Shown: in pieces, positions 1 through 8,299 of the stretch | How positions within the stretch are numbered: position 1 is the stretch's first letter | How the letters are laid out: each line of letters opens with the position of its first letter | NCBI RefSeq assembly: GCF_020804225.1 | Contig: NZ_WJBI01000018.1 | Coordinates: forward strand, 75,806 to 113,418 | Reading direction: 5' to 3' | From: Methanosarcina sp. DH2 | GTDB lineage: Archaea > Halobacteriota > Methanosarcinia > Methanosarcinales > Methanosarcinaceae | DNA length: 37,613 bases | Notes under the pieces: generated by a model | Database searches by the model: none | Told to the model about the DNA's origin: nothing | What the model saw: the letters and a program-made list of their open reading frames with translations, nothing else | Position numbers and translations under genes: made by a program

Positions 1-1055
1 GCTTCTTCCGATTGCCGGGCTTCTTCAAGGGTTGTGAGCATGTCTGCAAGGATATCCTCAATAACTGATTTCAGGTTAATAACAAGCCTGTTGAACTCGT
101 CAAAGGTGTCACCAAAATCATCGTCCTTGATCTTTTCCAGATGAGCGTCAAGGTCCCCCTCACTGATTTGCCTGATGCCTCCGCCAAGCTCCTTCAGACA
201 GCTATTAGTATAATTTAAAAGATCCTTTACTTCTTTTTCTCTGTCTTTCATCTCGGTCATGTCAGTTATGACAGTGAGGCTCCCAGCAATAACGCCATTC
301 TCATCTGTTATTGGCACAGCTGAGAGGACTGTGAAGAGTGGTTTATCTAAAGCCTTAAATTTGAATGACTTTTCAAGATTGTAAACACCTTCTCCGGTTT
401 CCATCACTTTCTCAGCAAGCGTTTTTTTGGAATTTGTCTCCAGTAATTCGGAAGGGGATTTTCCGACTGCTTCGTCCATATTTTTAAACTTACAGACTTT
501 CGCAAAGTAATCATTAATGTATTTTATTTTTCCAGAAGAATCTACGTAAAGTGCAAGTGACGGAGCAGGTATACTGCTGACAATTACCCTTTGAGATTCT
601 TCTCGTCGTTTAACCTGCAGAGTTACATCCAGAAATGTACCGTCAATATAAGCCATGTTTCCGTGATCATCGTTCACCAGGCTAGCCTGCTCCTGAATGA
701 ATACTGTCTCGCCATCGGATTTTTTGATTCTATATTCAACCTGATAAGGGGTTCTGTTTCTTACCGCTGTCTCTATAACCTTATCGATTACAGTAACGTC
801 CTCCGGAAAAACAATATCTGACCAGGATAACCTTTGAGAAATAAAATCCGTTGTAGAATAACCGGTGAGTTCTTCCACATTTTTATTTATGTAACGTATA
901 GGCCACGAAGAGTCATTCGAGATTCTGAAAACAGTTACTGGAAGATTATCTATTATCCAGCTTATCTCTTTTGCTGCCAGGCCTATACCTTCAACAAATT
1001 TTTTACCGGAGTCTACCGACTCCATCTGTTTTAAATCGGCATCTACTAAAGCCAT
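1..1055 (-). CDS. PAS-PAS-HAMP sensory transducer, C-terminus cut by window edge
   Basis: The minus-strand frame is open from an ATG at 1055 to base 1, at least 351 codons, with no stop, so the gene continues outside the window. Two PAS domains are visible. The first (residues about 30-150) contains YINKNVEELTGYS, then FPEDV and VEYRIKKSDGE. The second (about 155-270) contains YINDYFAKVCKF and ends ITDMTEMKDREKE. A HAMP-like stretch follows (about 290-330, ISEGDLDAHLEKIKDDDFGD), then a helical segment ending in EEARQSEEA. PAS-PAS-HAMP without an obvious membrane anchor is typical of cytoplasmic methyl-accepting-type transducers in Methanosarcina. The signalling domain itself is not in view, so an MCP is inferred and a histidine kinase remains possible. 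GGGA lies about 11 nt before the start. Confidence 0.8.
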   Translation of the reverse strand, partial: MALVDADLKQMESVDSGKKFVEGIGLAAKEISWIIDNLPVTVFRISNDSSWPIRYINKNVEELTGYSTTDFISQRLSWSDIVFPEDVTVIDKVIETAVRNRTPYQVEYRIKKSDGETVFIQEQASLVNDDHGNMAYIDGTFLDVTLQVKRREESQRVIVSSIPAPSLALYVDSSGKIKYINDYFAKVCKFKNMDEAVGKSPSELLETNSKKTLAEKVMETGEGVYNLEKSFKFKALDKPLFTVLSAVPITDENGVIAGSLTVITDMTEMKDREKEVKDLLNYTNSCLKELGGGIRQISEGDLDAHLEKIKDDDFGDTFDEFNRLVINLKSVIEDILADMLTTLEEARQSEE

Positions 1056-1205
1056 AAGCAATCTAGTCCCTATTTAGATATATAATAACTATGATTATAA
1101 ATGCAAGGAGTATTTAAGTGTATAGGGGAAGTACAGGAAATCTTTAACCCTCCATTAAGAACATAGACTGAGTAAATATTTATAGAAAGAGAGCCTATTC
1201 TAAGT

Positions 1206-1298
1206 ATGTTTCAACTTGATACCGAATCAAAGGTATTAGCAATCTGTATACTTATTCTAATTACTTATATTGTATACAGGCTCATTCCGACCTTATAA
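1206..1298 (+). CDS. possible 30-aa hydrophobic micropeptide
   Basis: ATG at 1206 opens 30 codons ending in UAA at 1296-1298. The peptide begins MFQLDTESKVLA and continues with about 14 mostly hydrophobic residues (ICILILITYIVY), then RLIPTL, which looks like a single membrane-spanning helix with a short acidic head. The upstream purine run GAAAGAGAG is 8-16 nt away and is only a weak Shine-Dalgarno. The downstream end runs into the local TTATAATAATT repeats. It may be a real single-pass micropeptide or a chance ORF in AT-rich DNA. No family is recognised. Confidence 0.2.
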   Translation: MFQLDTESKVLAICILILITYIVYRLIPTL

Positions 1299-1616
1299 TA
1301 ATTCCGACCTTATTATAATACTGTTCTTATAATAATTCTGATCTTATAATAACACTAAAAAGCATTCAGCTAAATGTATTACTTTTTCTAATAAGTTAAT
1401 TACTTTTTTGACAATCACATTTCTTTTATAAGTAGTATTTACTATCGCCAGATAGGTATACAGTGCAAAATCAAAATTCGAAACGTACAGGAATTGAGAG
1501 AGTTCACTGAGTTGTTTTCCTCTGGTCCCGAGTATTCTTTAAATTCCCTTGGATAACCAGTAGAGATTCTGATTACAAAGAAATCCTGGCAATTTAGAAG
1601 ATTGAGCTATCTCATC

Positions 1617-1733
1617 ATGAATTCTGGCGCAAAAATCAATCCCGGAACTGAAGAGAAAAACCGAGAGACCTGCATATTACTGATCCGTGAGTATCAAGCA
1701 GGACAAAAATTACATAATTACCTGAAAGCATAG
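1617..1733 (+). CDS. short hypothetical ORF (38 aa), possibly a gene remnant
   Basis: ATG at 1617 gives 38 codons (MNSGAKINPGTEEKNRE...) ending in two consecutive UAG codons (1731-1736). It lies 24 nt upstream of, and in the same frame as, the DUF1579-like gene at 1758. It has no strong ribosome-binding site and no recognisable motif. UAG can be read as pyrrolysine in this genus, so the frame is formally continuous with the downstream gene. Two tandem UAGs and an independent ribosome-binding site at the downstream gene make a chance ORF more likely. Confidence 0.15.
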   Translation: MNSGAKINPGTEEKNRETCILLIREYQAGQKLHNYLKA

Positions 1734-1757
1734 TAGGAGATAGGGGGAGTATATTTT

Positions 1758-2228
1758 ATGCCTACTATAAGTGAAATGTATCCTGTTCCTGCTGAGATGA
1801 AGAAGCTCCATGTGTTTCTGGGAGAATGGAGTGTGGAAGGAACTATTAAAACCGGGGGCAGCGTGATGAGACTGAAAGGGGAATGGAATTTTGGCACAGC
1901 TGCAGGTGGCTGGGGCCTGAAGTCATCAAATAAGTTTGAAGTGAAAGAACTTGGTACCTATGAGCTGGACAACTTATTTGGCTTCGATAAGGAGACTGGA
2001 AGACTGCATATCTATAGCATCACCAATATGGCAGAAACACATGACCATACGGCTGCCTGGTCTGACGAAAATACGCTGAAAGGGGAATATGACGGGCTCA
2101 AGGACGGCAAAAAATTTCGGGAAGATTTTACAATTAAGCTGGTGAGTCCTGAGGAGATTACAATTGATTATGTAGAGAAGGTAAATGGGCAGATAGATTC
2201 GATTATGAATCTGAAATTAAGGAAGTAA
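1758..2228 (+). CDS. DUF1579-like small beta-barrel protein
   Basis: This is a 156-residue soluble protein without a signal peptide. The visible pattern is that of the DUF1579 family: FLGEWSVEGTI near residues 25-35, a central GFDKETG...YSITNMAETHDHTAAW (about 74-98), then NTLKGEYDGLKDGKKFREDFTI and LVSPEEITIDY. Short beta strands with a Trp in the first strand suggest a lipocalin- or nitrobindin-like barrel that may bind a small ligand. No catalytic residues are identifiable. The start is supported by the purine-rich GGAGATAGGGGGAG just upstream. The gene stands alone, divergent from the left transducer and convergent with the histidine kinase. The biochemical role is unknown. Confidence 0.75.
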   Translation: MPTISEMYPVPAEMKKLHVFLGEWSVEGTIKTGGSVMRLKGEWNFGTAAGGWGLKSSNKFEVKELGTYELDNLFGFDKETGRLHIYSITNMAETHDHTAAWSDENTLKGEYDGLKDGKKFREDFTIKLVSPEEITIDYVEKVNGQIDSIMNLKLRK

Positions 2229-2254
2229 TCCTGGGGACAGCTGAAAGAGACAAA

Positions 2255-2365
2255 TCAGGCAGAAAGAAATGAAGAAAGGGAAGATAAAGAGGGAAAAACA
2301 AAGGGGGAAAGAAATTGAGAGGGAAAAACAAGGAGGGAAGAAATAAAGAGGGAAAAAATAATAGA
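2255..2365. repeat. purine-rich degenerate tandem repeat
   Basis: Repeats of AGAGGGAAAAACAA(A)GGGGGAA, about 18-24 nt per unit and imperfect, fill the gap between two convergent genes. At the RNA level this is a purine tract on the plus strand and a pyrimidine tract on the minus strand, which could aid termination of the kinase gene arriving from the right. It is non-coding. Confidence 0.6.
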
Positions 2366-2406
2366 AACTGTTTAAATTTCAGGTTCTTAAAGTCCTGATC
2401 TTAAAG

Positions 2407-4443
2407 TCATTTACTGTAGTCCTGCGCAGTAAATTCGATGATGAACTCTGTCCCATTGTCCCTGTTAAGCTTGACCTTTCCATCCAGCTGGTCTATAAGG
2501 ACATGTATGAGTTGAAGCCCCAGGCTGTCAGATTTTTCGATATTGAAAGTTTCGGGAATACCCACTCCATTATCAGAGATGGTAAGAATAAACCTGGTAT
2601 CTCCTTCCAGACCTTTGTTTTTTCTTTCATGCAGGGAATTACTCTCAAACTTTCCTGGATTTTTCCTTACAAGGCTGATACGAATCTCTCCGGGTTTTCT
2701 ATCCGGAAAAGCGTACTTCAAGGAGTTGGAAAAGATCTCATTGATGATAATGCCCAGCGGGACTGCAGTGTCGATATCAAGGAGAACATTTTCTTCGAGA
2801 TCCACGTACAGAATGACTCTGGAATCACCAATTTTGTAAGTTTCCAGAAGATTTTCAGCCAGTTCCCGAAGGTAGGTAGAGAAATTCGCATCATTCGTTC
2901 CCCTGTCCCTGTAAAGCTCTTTATGGATAAGAGCAATTGACATTATTCGGTTCTGGCTTTCTCTGAGGATTTCTTTTACCTGTTCATCGTCCAGATTATC
3001 AGCCTGGAGGTCAAGCAGAGATGAAATTACCTGCAGGTTGTTTTTTATCCTGTGGTGAACTTCTTTTTTTCGAGCCATCTCAGCCTTTGAAAGGGTTTCT
3101 TCAGCTTCTTTTTTCTCAGTGATGTCGTATATTAGACCATTATATACGTCCTGCTTTCCGTCTTTGCCCGGGACTTTCCGATAAGTCTCATGCACCCATT
3201 TTATTTTCCCGTCCCTGCACCTGATCCTGTAGTTGATCTCTCCCTGACAGTTAATATCCAGACATTGCTTTGCTTTAGTCTCTTCTTCAAGAAAGACAGG
3301 GAGATCTTCAGGTTCGATAAGTTTTGTCCATAGTCTTGAAGAGACCAGTTCCTCTTCGCTATATCCGGTTATTTCCTCAACAGCGCCATGCATGAATTTT
3401 AGTTTAAAGTCCCTGTCAAACTGGAAAGCGATTCCTTTAAGATTATGCACAAAAGAACGGTACTTATCCTCACTTTCCTGGATCTTCTCTTCAGCGATTT
3501 TCCTTTCAGTGATATCTTTCATTGCACCGAGAGATCTGACAGGCTTACCTGATTTATCCGTAAGGTAAATACCATTGTTTTCCAGATAGATGTATGATCC
3601 GTCTTTTTTTCTGATCCTGAACTCTACCCGGTAGCTTTTCCCATTCTTCCTGGTTTCCATAAATTCTTTTATCACAGGGTCCCTGTCAGCGGGGTGGATA
3701 TTTTTGACCCAGGCATCTCTGCCCATATTCTGGAATTCTTCTTTACAATACCCCGTAACTTTTTCTATGGCACCAGACCAGCTGCCCTCATCCGTTGTTA
3801 AATCAAAATCGTAAACTAGCTGTCCGGTCTGCTCTGTAACAATTCTATATTTTTCATCATCTTTTTCAAGGGCGTTTTCCGATTTTCTAAGTTCGGTAAT
3901 GTCCTGCAGAACAGTAACCAGTCCTTGAATTTCCTCATTTTTATCATTGAAAGCAGAAAGGTTTACAAGAAAAACCCTTTTTATTCCATCTGCACATTCT
4001 ATTTCCTGCTCAAAGGTCCTGGCACCTTCAGAAGCGAGGGATTCCATATCAATGCGGTCCCATTCGTCAAAGGATTGCTGGAAATAGCCTTCGAAATATC
4101 CTTCTTTTATAGCAGTTATTTTCTGAGCTTTTTCATAAATCTTTTTGGCTATCTCGGGCCTGATGCATCCTATAATTTCTTTGGCCGGGAGCCCAACAAG
4201 TTTTTCAAAAGCCCTGTTTACGAAAAGGTACATGCCGTTTTTATCCTTACATACAACAGGATTTACCATTACATTGAGAACTCTATTAAAAAAGAAATTT
4301 TCCTGCAGCATATTCTCGAATCTGTGATTTCCATAAACCTGACTGCAGAATTTAGGCGTGCTTTTAATATTTACAGTGCTTTTATTCTCCTGCTTGTCGA
4401 ATCCATGACAGCCTTTTCTCATTTTTGTTCCTCTATCTCCCAC
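2407..4443 (-). CDS. three-PAS sensor histidine kinase (HisKA_2 type)
   Basis: This is a 678-residue cytoplasmic kinase with no membrane segment. It has PAS1 at about 50-190 (KDKNGMYLFVNRAFEKLVG), PAS2 at about 197-318 with a PAC tail (VEFRIRKKDGSYIYLENNG), and PAS3 at about 325-445. The dimerisation and phospho-acceptor helix is of HisKA_2 type, with HHRIKNNLQVISSLLDLQ at 463-480 and candidate phospho-histidines 463/464. The ATPase domain shows the N box NEIFSNSLKYAFP (about 568-580), G1 DNGVGIP (624-630), G2 SLGLQLI (640-646) and GTEF (664-667). The fold appears intact and likely active. No response regulator or receiver domain is adjacent, so it is an orphan kinase, as is common in Methanosarcina. 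The input signal is unknown. UGA stop. An internal Met8 is an alternative start. Confidence 0.93.
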   Translation of the reverse strand: MGDRGTKMRKGCHGFDKQENKSTVNIKSTPKFCSQVYGNHRFENMLQENFFFNRVLNVMVNPVVCKDKNGMYLFVNRAFEKLVGLPAKEIIGCIRPEIAKKIYEKAQKITAIKEGYFEGYFQQSFDEWDRIDMESLASEGARTFEQEIECADGIKRVFLVNLSAFNDKNEEIQGLVTVLQDITELRKSENALEKDDEKYRIVTEQTGQLVYDFDLTTDEGSWSGAIEKVTGYCKEEFQNMGRDAWVKNIHPADRDPVIKEFMETRKNGKSYRVEFRIRKKDGSYIYLENNGIYLTDKSGKPVRSLGAMKDITERKIAEEKIQESEDKYRSFVHNLKGIAFQFDRDFKLKFMHGAVEEITGYSEEELVSSRLWTKLIEPEDLPVFLEEETKAKQCLDINCQGEINYRIRCRDGKIKWVHETYRKVPGKDGKQDVYNGLIYDITEKKEAEETLSKAEMARKKEVHHRIKNNLQVISSLLDLQADNLDDEQVKEILRESQNRIMSIALIHKELYRDRGTNDANFSTYLRELAENLLETYKIGDSRVILYVDLEENVLLDIDTAVPLGIIINEIFSNSLKYAFPDRKPGEIRISLVRKNPGKFESNSLHERKNKGLEGDTRFILTISDNGVGIPETFNIEKSDSLGLQLIHVLIDQLDGKVKLNRDNGTEFIIEFTAQDYSK

Positions 4444-5058
4444 CGACCATAAACACTTAAAAGATAATTAATATTCAGGTTTAATGCCCATGTTTAATAT
4501 TCAGATAGCCTACCTTATCCTGATAGTCATAATATAAACCTGCGATTAAAGAAAACTTCATAAGCCTCTACAGGCTATAAATTTCCACGTTTTATATAAA
4601 TTGAAGATTATTAGATCAGATAGCCTAAAGAAAGATTCAATAGTATGATTTATTAAAGGCACTAATAATACTTATTTTTAATCAGCTAAAGAAAATACAT
4701 GAATGAAGAAATCCGCCGGGGCAATCTTCAAGCCTTCGATACATTATCAGAAGGCTTAAAACTCTCGACCTACCTGGCAGGGGACATAAAAATGTTTGAA
4801 TATATTGAGTAAGATGTAGGTACAGGGTACTGAACTCATTAGAATTTTTTTGCTTAAATGAACAGAAGCTACTTTATAAATTTGAGAAAACATTACTCAA
4901 TCCAGCAGGTTCAGAATATTGAACCTGTAGCAGAATATTGAACCTGTAACTTTCGGAATGCGGGCCTGTAACTAAACTAAGTGAACCTGAACTAGACTAA
5001 GTGAGCCTGTAACTAAACTAAGTGAACCTGAACTAGACTAAGTGAGCCTGTAACTCGA
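4444..5058. other. intergenic region with a 37-codon ORF and a 41-bp repeat
   Basis: This is an AT-rich spacer upstream of the histidine kinase and downstream of the kinase-phosphatase gene. It contains one short plus-strand ORF at 4699-4812 (starts MNEEIRRGNLQAFD, 37 aa) of unknown meaning. From about 4905 it becomes a series of AACCTGTAA-type repeats that run into the stop codon of the next gene. No RNA gene was seen. Confidence 0.5.
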
Positions 5059-5062
5059 CTAA
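4964..5062. repeat. 41-bp tandem repeat, 2.4 copies, overlapping a stop codon
   Basis: Two identical 41-nt units (4964-5004 and 5005-5045) begin GCCTGTAACTAAACTAAGTG. They are followed by a partial third unit to 5062. Each unit is itself two ~20-nt half-units (CTGTAACTAAACTAAGTGAA and CTGAACTAGACTAAGTGAGC). The array reaches the last codons of the minus-strand gene, whose UAG stop at 5059-5061 lies in the diverged third copy. Confidence 0.9.
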
Positions 5063-6243
5063 TTTTCTTTCCGAATATAATGATCATGAAACCCTTCATT
5101 ATTAAGAGTAAGGACTCGAAGGGATTTTCCGTTCTGGTTTTCATCGCATAAATTGAACGTTCTGCCATTTTCAACCGGGAGGTTTTCAGGATTCCTGTGG
5201 CTGTGAATTTGAAATGTATTCTCACCCGTGTTTTTATTAAAACTCTCAGCAATCAGAGATGCATCTTCAGGCTCACCCACACCTTTAATCATTTGTTCGG
5301 TCCCTATGAAGACCAGGTTTTCAGGAAGGCTGCTCAGCCCTCCGTGCGTTACAAGCACATGTTTTGTATGGAATTTATAATAAATGCAAGGTACCGTTTT
5401 CCGGTATAATTCAAGGGCGTCATTCTTTGTAATTCCTGCCTGATCGAGTTCTGGCAGGAGGTATAAGGTATCTCCAAACTCTGAGATATGGGTTTGTTCT
5501 TCACCAGTCGGATTGCAAAGGCACTTTTCATTATCCCCTTCGAGCAGGACCACATTATCTCTGCACATGACTGAGATCAGGAACTTAATGACCCTGGCAT
5601 TTTCAGCCCCGTCACCTGCGTAATCTCCAAGGAAAATATACAGGTCGCTGTCGTTCAGTCCGCATGCCAGGTATTTCATCAGCGCTGTATAACTGCCGTT
5701 TATATCTCCGATGTGATGAATTGTTCTGTAGTGAGAAAAGTCAGTGACTCTGTACTGCAGTTTCTCATGGAATTCGTAAGGCTTTATTACCGAAACAAAT
5801 GACGGCACACTCTGCCTGCTTATTATAGAGTGCATATCTTCAATTACAGCCTCCGGCACAACCTCGTATGCAGGCCTTTTCATGTTTCTTTCTTTTGCAA
5901 CCTCAAGAGGCACATCCGAAAAATCAACACAGAACGCTTTATACCTGTAAGCTTTGACGAGCTGCCTGTACTTTGCCAGATCTGCATTTCCCGCATTGGT
6001 CGCATCAAGGATTGTGAATTCCCCCTCTTCCATACGGCATTTAATAAGCGAGTAAATAAGCCCCCAGACTCTGCGGTTGATTTTCTGGGAGATTGTGGTT
6101 TGTCCGGTAACGGAGAGTACCGGAGGCTTTAAAAGAAGCCTGACCTGGTCTGAGGAAATTGTATAGGGCTCGATCCTGTTTTCTTTAACGAAAGTTGATT
6201 TGCCGGATCCGGGTATTCCTCTCAAAAATACTAAATACCTCAT
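5059..6243 (-). CDS. P-loop kinase fused to calcineurin-like phosphoesterase domain (Pnkp-like)
   Basis: This is a 394-residue two-domain protein. The N-terminal AAA-type P-loop kinase has GIPGSGKST at 9-17 and LDATN at 79-83, resembling polynucleotide or zeta-toxin-like kinases. The C-terminal metallophosphoesterase has GDING (179-183), GDYAGDG (206-212), GDNE (236-239), THGG (299-302) and HSHR (347-350). The order matches bacterial polynucleotide kinase-phosphatase (Pnkp), which goes on to a ligase domain that is absent here. Several phosphatase motifs deviate: GDxHG is GDING, GDYVDRG is GDYAGDG and GNHE is GDNE. Start: ATG at 6243 places the P-loop close to the N-terminus and has GGGG 7-10 nt upstream; TTG at 6279 and ATG at 6255 are alternatives. 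The stop is UAG, unusual in this window. RNA or DNA end repair is inferred only. Confidence 0.8.
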   Translation of the reverse strand: MRYLVFLRGIPGSGKSTFVKENRIEPYTISSDQVRLLLKPPVLSVTGQTTISQKINRRVWGLIYSLIKCRMEEGEFTILDATNAGNADLAKYRQLVKAYRYKAFCVDFSDVPLEVAKERNMKRPAYEVVPEAVIEDMHSIISRQSVPSFVSVIKPYEFHEKLQYRVTDFSHYRTIHHIGDINGSYTALMKYLACGLNDSDLYIFLGDYAGDGAENARVIKFLISVMCRDNVVLLEGDNEKCLCNPTGEEQTHISEFGDTLYLLPELDQAGITKNDALELYRKTVPCIYYKFHTKHVLVTHGGLSSLPENLVFIGTEQMIKGVGEPEDASLIAESFNKNTGENTFQIHSHRNPENLPVENGRTFNLCDENQNGKSLRVLTLNNEGFHDHYIRKEN

Positions 6244-6280
6244 ATGATGCCCCATAGCTAATTTTGAAACATAGATCAAT

Positions 6281-6342
6281 CCCTATCAACAGGTATGATA
6301 ATCTCTGTCAACAGGTATGGTAATCTCTGTCAACAGGCATGG
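6281..6342. repeat. 22-bp tandem repeat, about 3 copies
   Basis: Three units of CTCTGTCAACAGGTATGGTAAT type lie at 6281-6302, 6303-6324 and 6325-6342 (last one partial), directly upstream of the kinase-phosphatase start. The first unit begins CCCTAT instead of CTCTGT. Their position just 5' of a minus-strand gene means they could lie in its promoter or leader. Confidence 0.85.
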
Positions 6343-6631
6343 CTTGAGCTAACCTGTCCAGAGACAGATAATCCTGAAATTCCAATCTTTTTGGTTAATT
6401 CTGCTTAAACGAAGAATACCTGAGTTAATATTACTATTGATTTTTATAATATTTAGTTAGATAAATTTATAATATTTACTCGAGGACATGCTCGAGAATA
6501 TGTACGGGGGAGAGTTGTGAATGGGGATGCCGTACTGATTTGAGCGAGCTCCTGGAGACTGCCTTTAGAGTTAGTCAATAAGAAAAGGCTCAAGGAAGAG
6601 GGAACCCTGAAAATTAATATTGGTGAAAGCT
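6343..6631. other. intergenic region with candidate promoter for the FAD/Rieske pair
   Basis: The spacer includes AT-rich TTTATAATATTT at about 6435-6475 (twice), a plausible TATA region for the plus-strand oxidoreductase. CTCGAGGACATGCTCGAG at about 6480-6497 forms an inverted repeat (CTCGAG arms). Nothing coding was seen. Confidence 0.4.
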
Positions 6632-8176
6632 ATGGCAAACCAGAAGGAATTCGATTATATCCTGCCCGGCAGGGCAGAATCATACTGGCTGGCAACTACA
6701 CCTGAGTCCAATTATCCTGCACTTCACGGGGACATTCACGTTGACATTGCGATAATTGGGGGGGGAATAGTTGGACTCACTACGGCTTACCTGTTAAAAG
6801 AAGCAGGGTTTTCGTCAATTGCAGTGATTGAAGCAGGTCATATCCTGAGAGGAGTTACAGGGCACACTACAGCCAAAGTTACATCCCAGCACCACCTGAT
6901 CTATGACCGCCTGATCTCAAAGTTCGGAAAAAGGCAGGCACAGCAGTACGCAGAATCCAATCAGGCAGCCATAGAGAAGATAGATTCTATAGTAAACTCG
7001 AGGCAGATAGACTGTGACTTTGTCCGTAAGCCTGCCTATGTTTATGCAGGCTCTGGAGATTCGACCGGGAAAATTCAAAAAGAGGTGCAGGCAGCCCGAC
7101 AACTCGGGCTTCCGGCTTCTTTTGAAGAGAAACTACCCCTGCCCTTTGAGACATATGGCGCAGTCCGTTTCAGCAATCAGGCGCAGTTCCATCCCACAAA
7201 GTACCTCAATGCACTGACAGGGGAGATTCATGGGGATGGATGCCATATCTTTGAGAAGACAAGGGCATTGAAGATAGAAGGGGAAAATCCCACAACCGTA
7301 ACAACGGATAAAGGAACCGTGACAGCACAGAAGGTTATCCAGGCAACGCATTATCCGATTCATGACAAGCCCGGGATGTTTTTCCAGCGCCTTTACCAGT
7401 CCCGTTCATACGTGCTTGGCATTCGAATTCGGGATCCTTTCCCTGACGGAATGTTCATAAATGCCGAAGAGCCTGCCAGATCCCTGCGCTCGCAGCGTAC
7501 CGATGGAGGAGAACTTGTCCTTGTAACCGGGGAGGGACACCGAACAGGTGAAGAAGAAAACGAAACTGTTCACTATCAAAATCTTGAGAAATGGGTAAGG
7601 TCCATCTATTCTGTTGATTCCGTCGATTACCGCTGGTCTACCCAGGATACCATAAGCGTTGACCATGTTCCCTATATTGGCAGGTTAACTTCAGATAATG
7701 ATAACATATTCCTTGCAACGGGATTCAAAAAATGGGGCATGACCACAGGTACGGTTGCAGCAATGATCATTACGGATATGATCCTCGGGAGGTCAAACCC
7801 CTGGGAAGAGGTTTATGACCCCTCACGTTTCAAACCGGTAGAGTCGGCAAAGACTTTGATTTCACAGGCTATTGAGGCTACCAAAGGTCTTGTGGGTGAC
7901 CGTATACTCCCCACTCATAAAGAGGCATCAGATATTGCGCCGGGGGGAGGTGCGATTGTCAAAATAGAAGGCGAAAGAGTGGCAGCCTACAGAGACCAGA
8001 ATGGGACGCTTCATACTCTTGACCCCTCCTGCAAGCACATGGGATGTATCGTTTCTTGGAACGATGCGGAAAGGACATGGGATTGTCCCTGTCACGGTTC
8101 TCGTTATAACGCAACAGGAGAGGTCATTCACAGTCCTGCCGTTTACGGGCTTTCGGAAAAGAAAGTTAAGAAATGA
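6632..8176 (+). CDS. FAD-dependent oxidoreductase with C-terminal Rieske domain (copy 1)
   Basis: This is a 514-residue fusion. The N-terminal DAO-type flavoprotein has a dinucleotide-binding motif (AIIGGGIVGLTTAYLLKEAG, near residues 38-60) followed by the acidic strand end VIEAGH. A second conserved patch, ATGFKKWGMTTGTVAA, is typical of the family's C-terminal FAD contact. The last ~90 residues are a Rieske [2Fe-2S] domain: CKH, 15 residues, CPCHGSRY, giving CxH-x15-CxxH. The architecture matches Bacillus YhfW-like proteins. The substrate is unknown; electron transfer between FAD and the Rieske cluster is inferred. ATG at 6632, with GGTG 6 nt before, aligns with the paralogue's N-terminus (MANQ versus MPDQ); the upstream TTG at 6620 is less likely. 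The next gene is a close paralogue. Confidence 0.9.
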   Translation: MANQKEFDYILPGRAESYWLATTPESNYPALHGDIHVDIAIIGGGIVGLTTAYLLKEAGFSSIAVIEAGHILRGVTGHTTAKVTSQHHLIYDRLISKFGKRQAQQYAESNQAAIEKIDSIVNSRQIDCDFVRKPAYVYAGSGDSTGKIQKEVQAARQLGLPASFEEKLPLPFETYGAVRFSNQAQFHPTKYLNALTGEIHGDGCHIFEKTRALKIEGENPTTVTTDKGTVTAQKVIQATHYPIHDKPGMFFQRLYQSRSYVLGIRIRDPFPDGMFINAEEPARSLRSQRTDGGELVLVTGEGHRTGEEENETVHYQNLEKWVRSIYSVDSVDYRWSTQDTISVDHVPYIGRLTSDNDNIFLATGFKKWGMTTGTVAAMIITDMILGRSNPWEEVYDPSRFKPVESAKTLISQAIEATKGLVGDRILPTHKEASDIAPGGGAIVKIEGERVAAYRDQNGTLHTLDPSCKHMGCIVSWNDAERTWDCPCHGSRYNATGEVIHSPAVYGLSEKKVKK

Positions 8177-8299
8177 GGTATTGGACAATAAACTAGAAAG
8201 TTCCGAGGCAGAGAACAGCCAACCAGAAGGTAATCGGTTCTATAAGGAAATTCAGGTTGGTGATACTCTATCTACGAAATAAATGAAGAGGGAATAGCG

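Larger units (their letters stand above)
1056..1757. other. AT-rich intergenic region with short repeats and tiny ORFs
   Basis: This 0.7-kb stretch separates the divergent transducer and DUF1579-like genes. It contains a degenerate run of CCGACCTTATAATAATT-like units at about 1284-1356. It also holds two small ORFs: 1206-1298, a hydrophobic 30-residue peptide, and 1617-1733, 38 residues. Neither has a convincing ribosome-binding site. A weak coding-like segment around 1465-1555 (EFTELFSSGPEYS) ends in UAA and may be the remnant of a lost gene. No RNA gene is recognisable. Confidence 0.5.

Noticed and set aside
1617-2228. Pyrrolysine readthrough joining the 38-codon ORF to the DUF1579-like gene
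   Set aside because: The frames do match across two adjacent UAGs, but the downstream gene has its own ribosome-binding site and a complete family-length product, and the upstream part has no homology.
5013-5252. 79-codon minus-strand ORF overlapping the kinase-phosphatase gene
   Set aside because: It is a shadow frame whose end is encoded by the 41-bp repeats. The real gene has clear domain motifs in the other frame.
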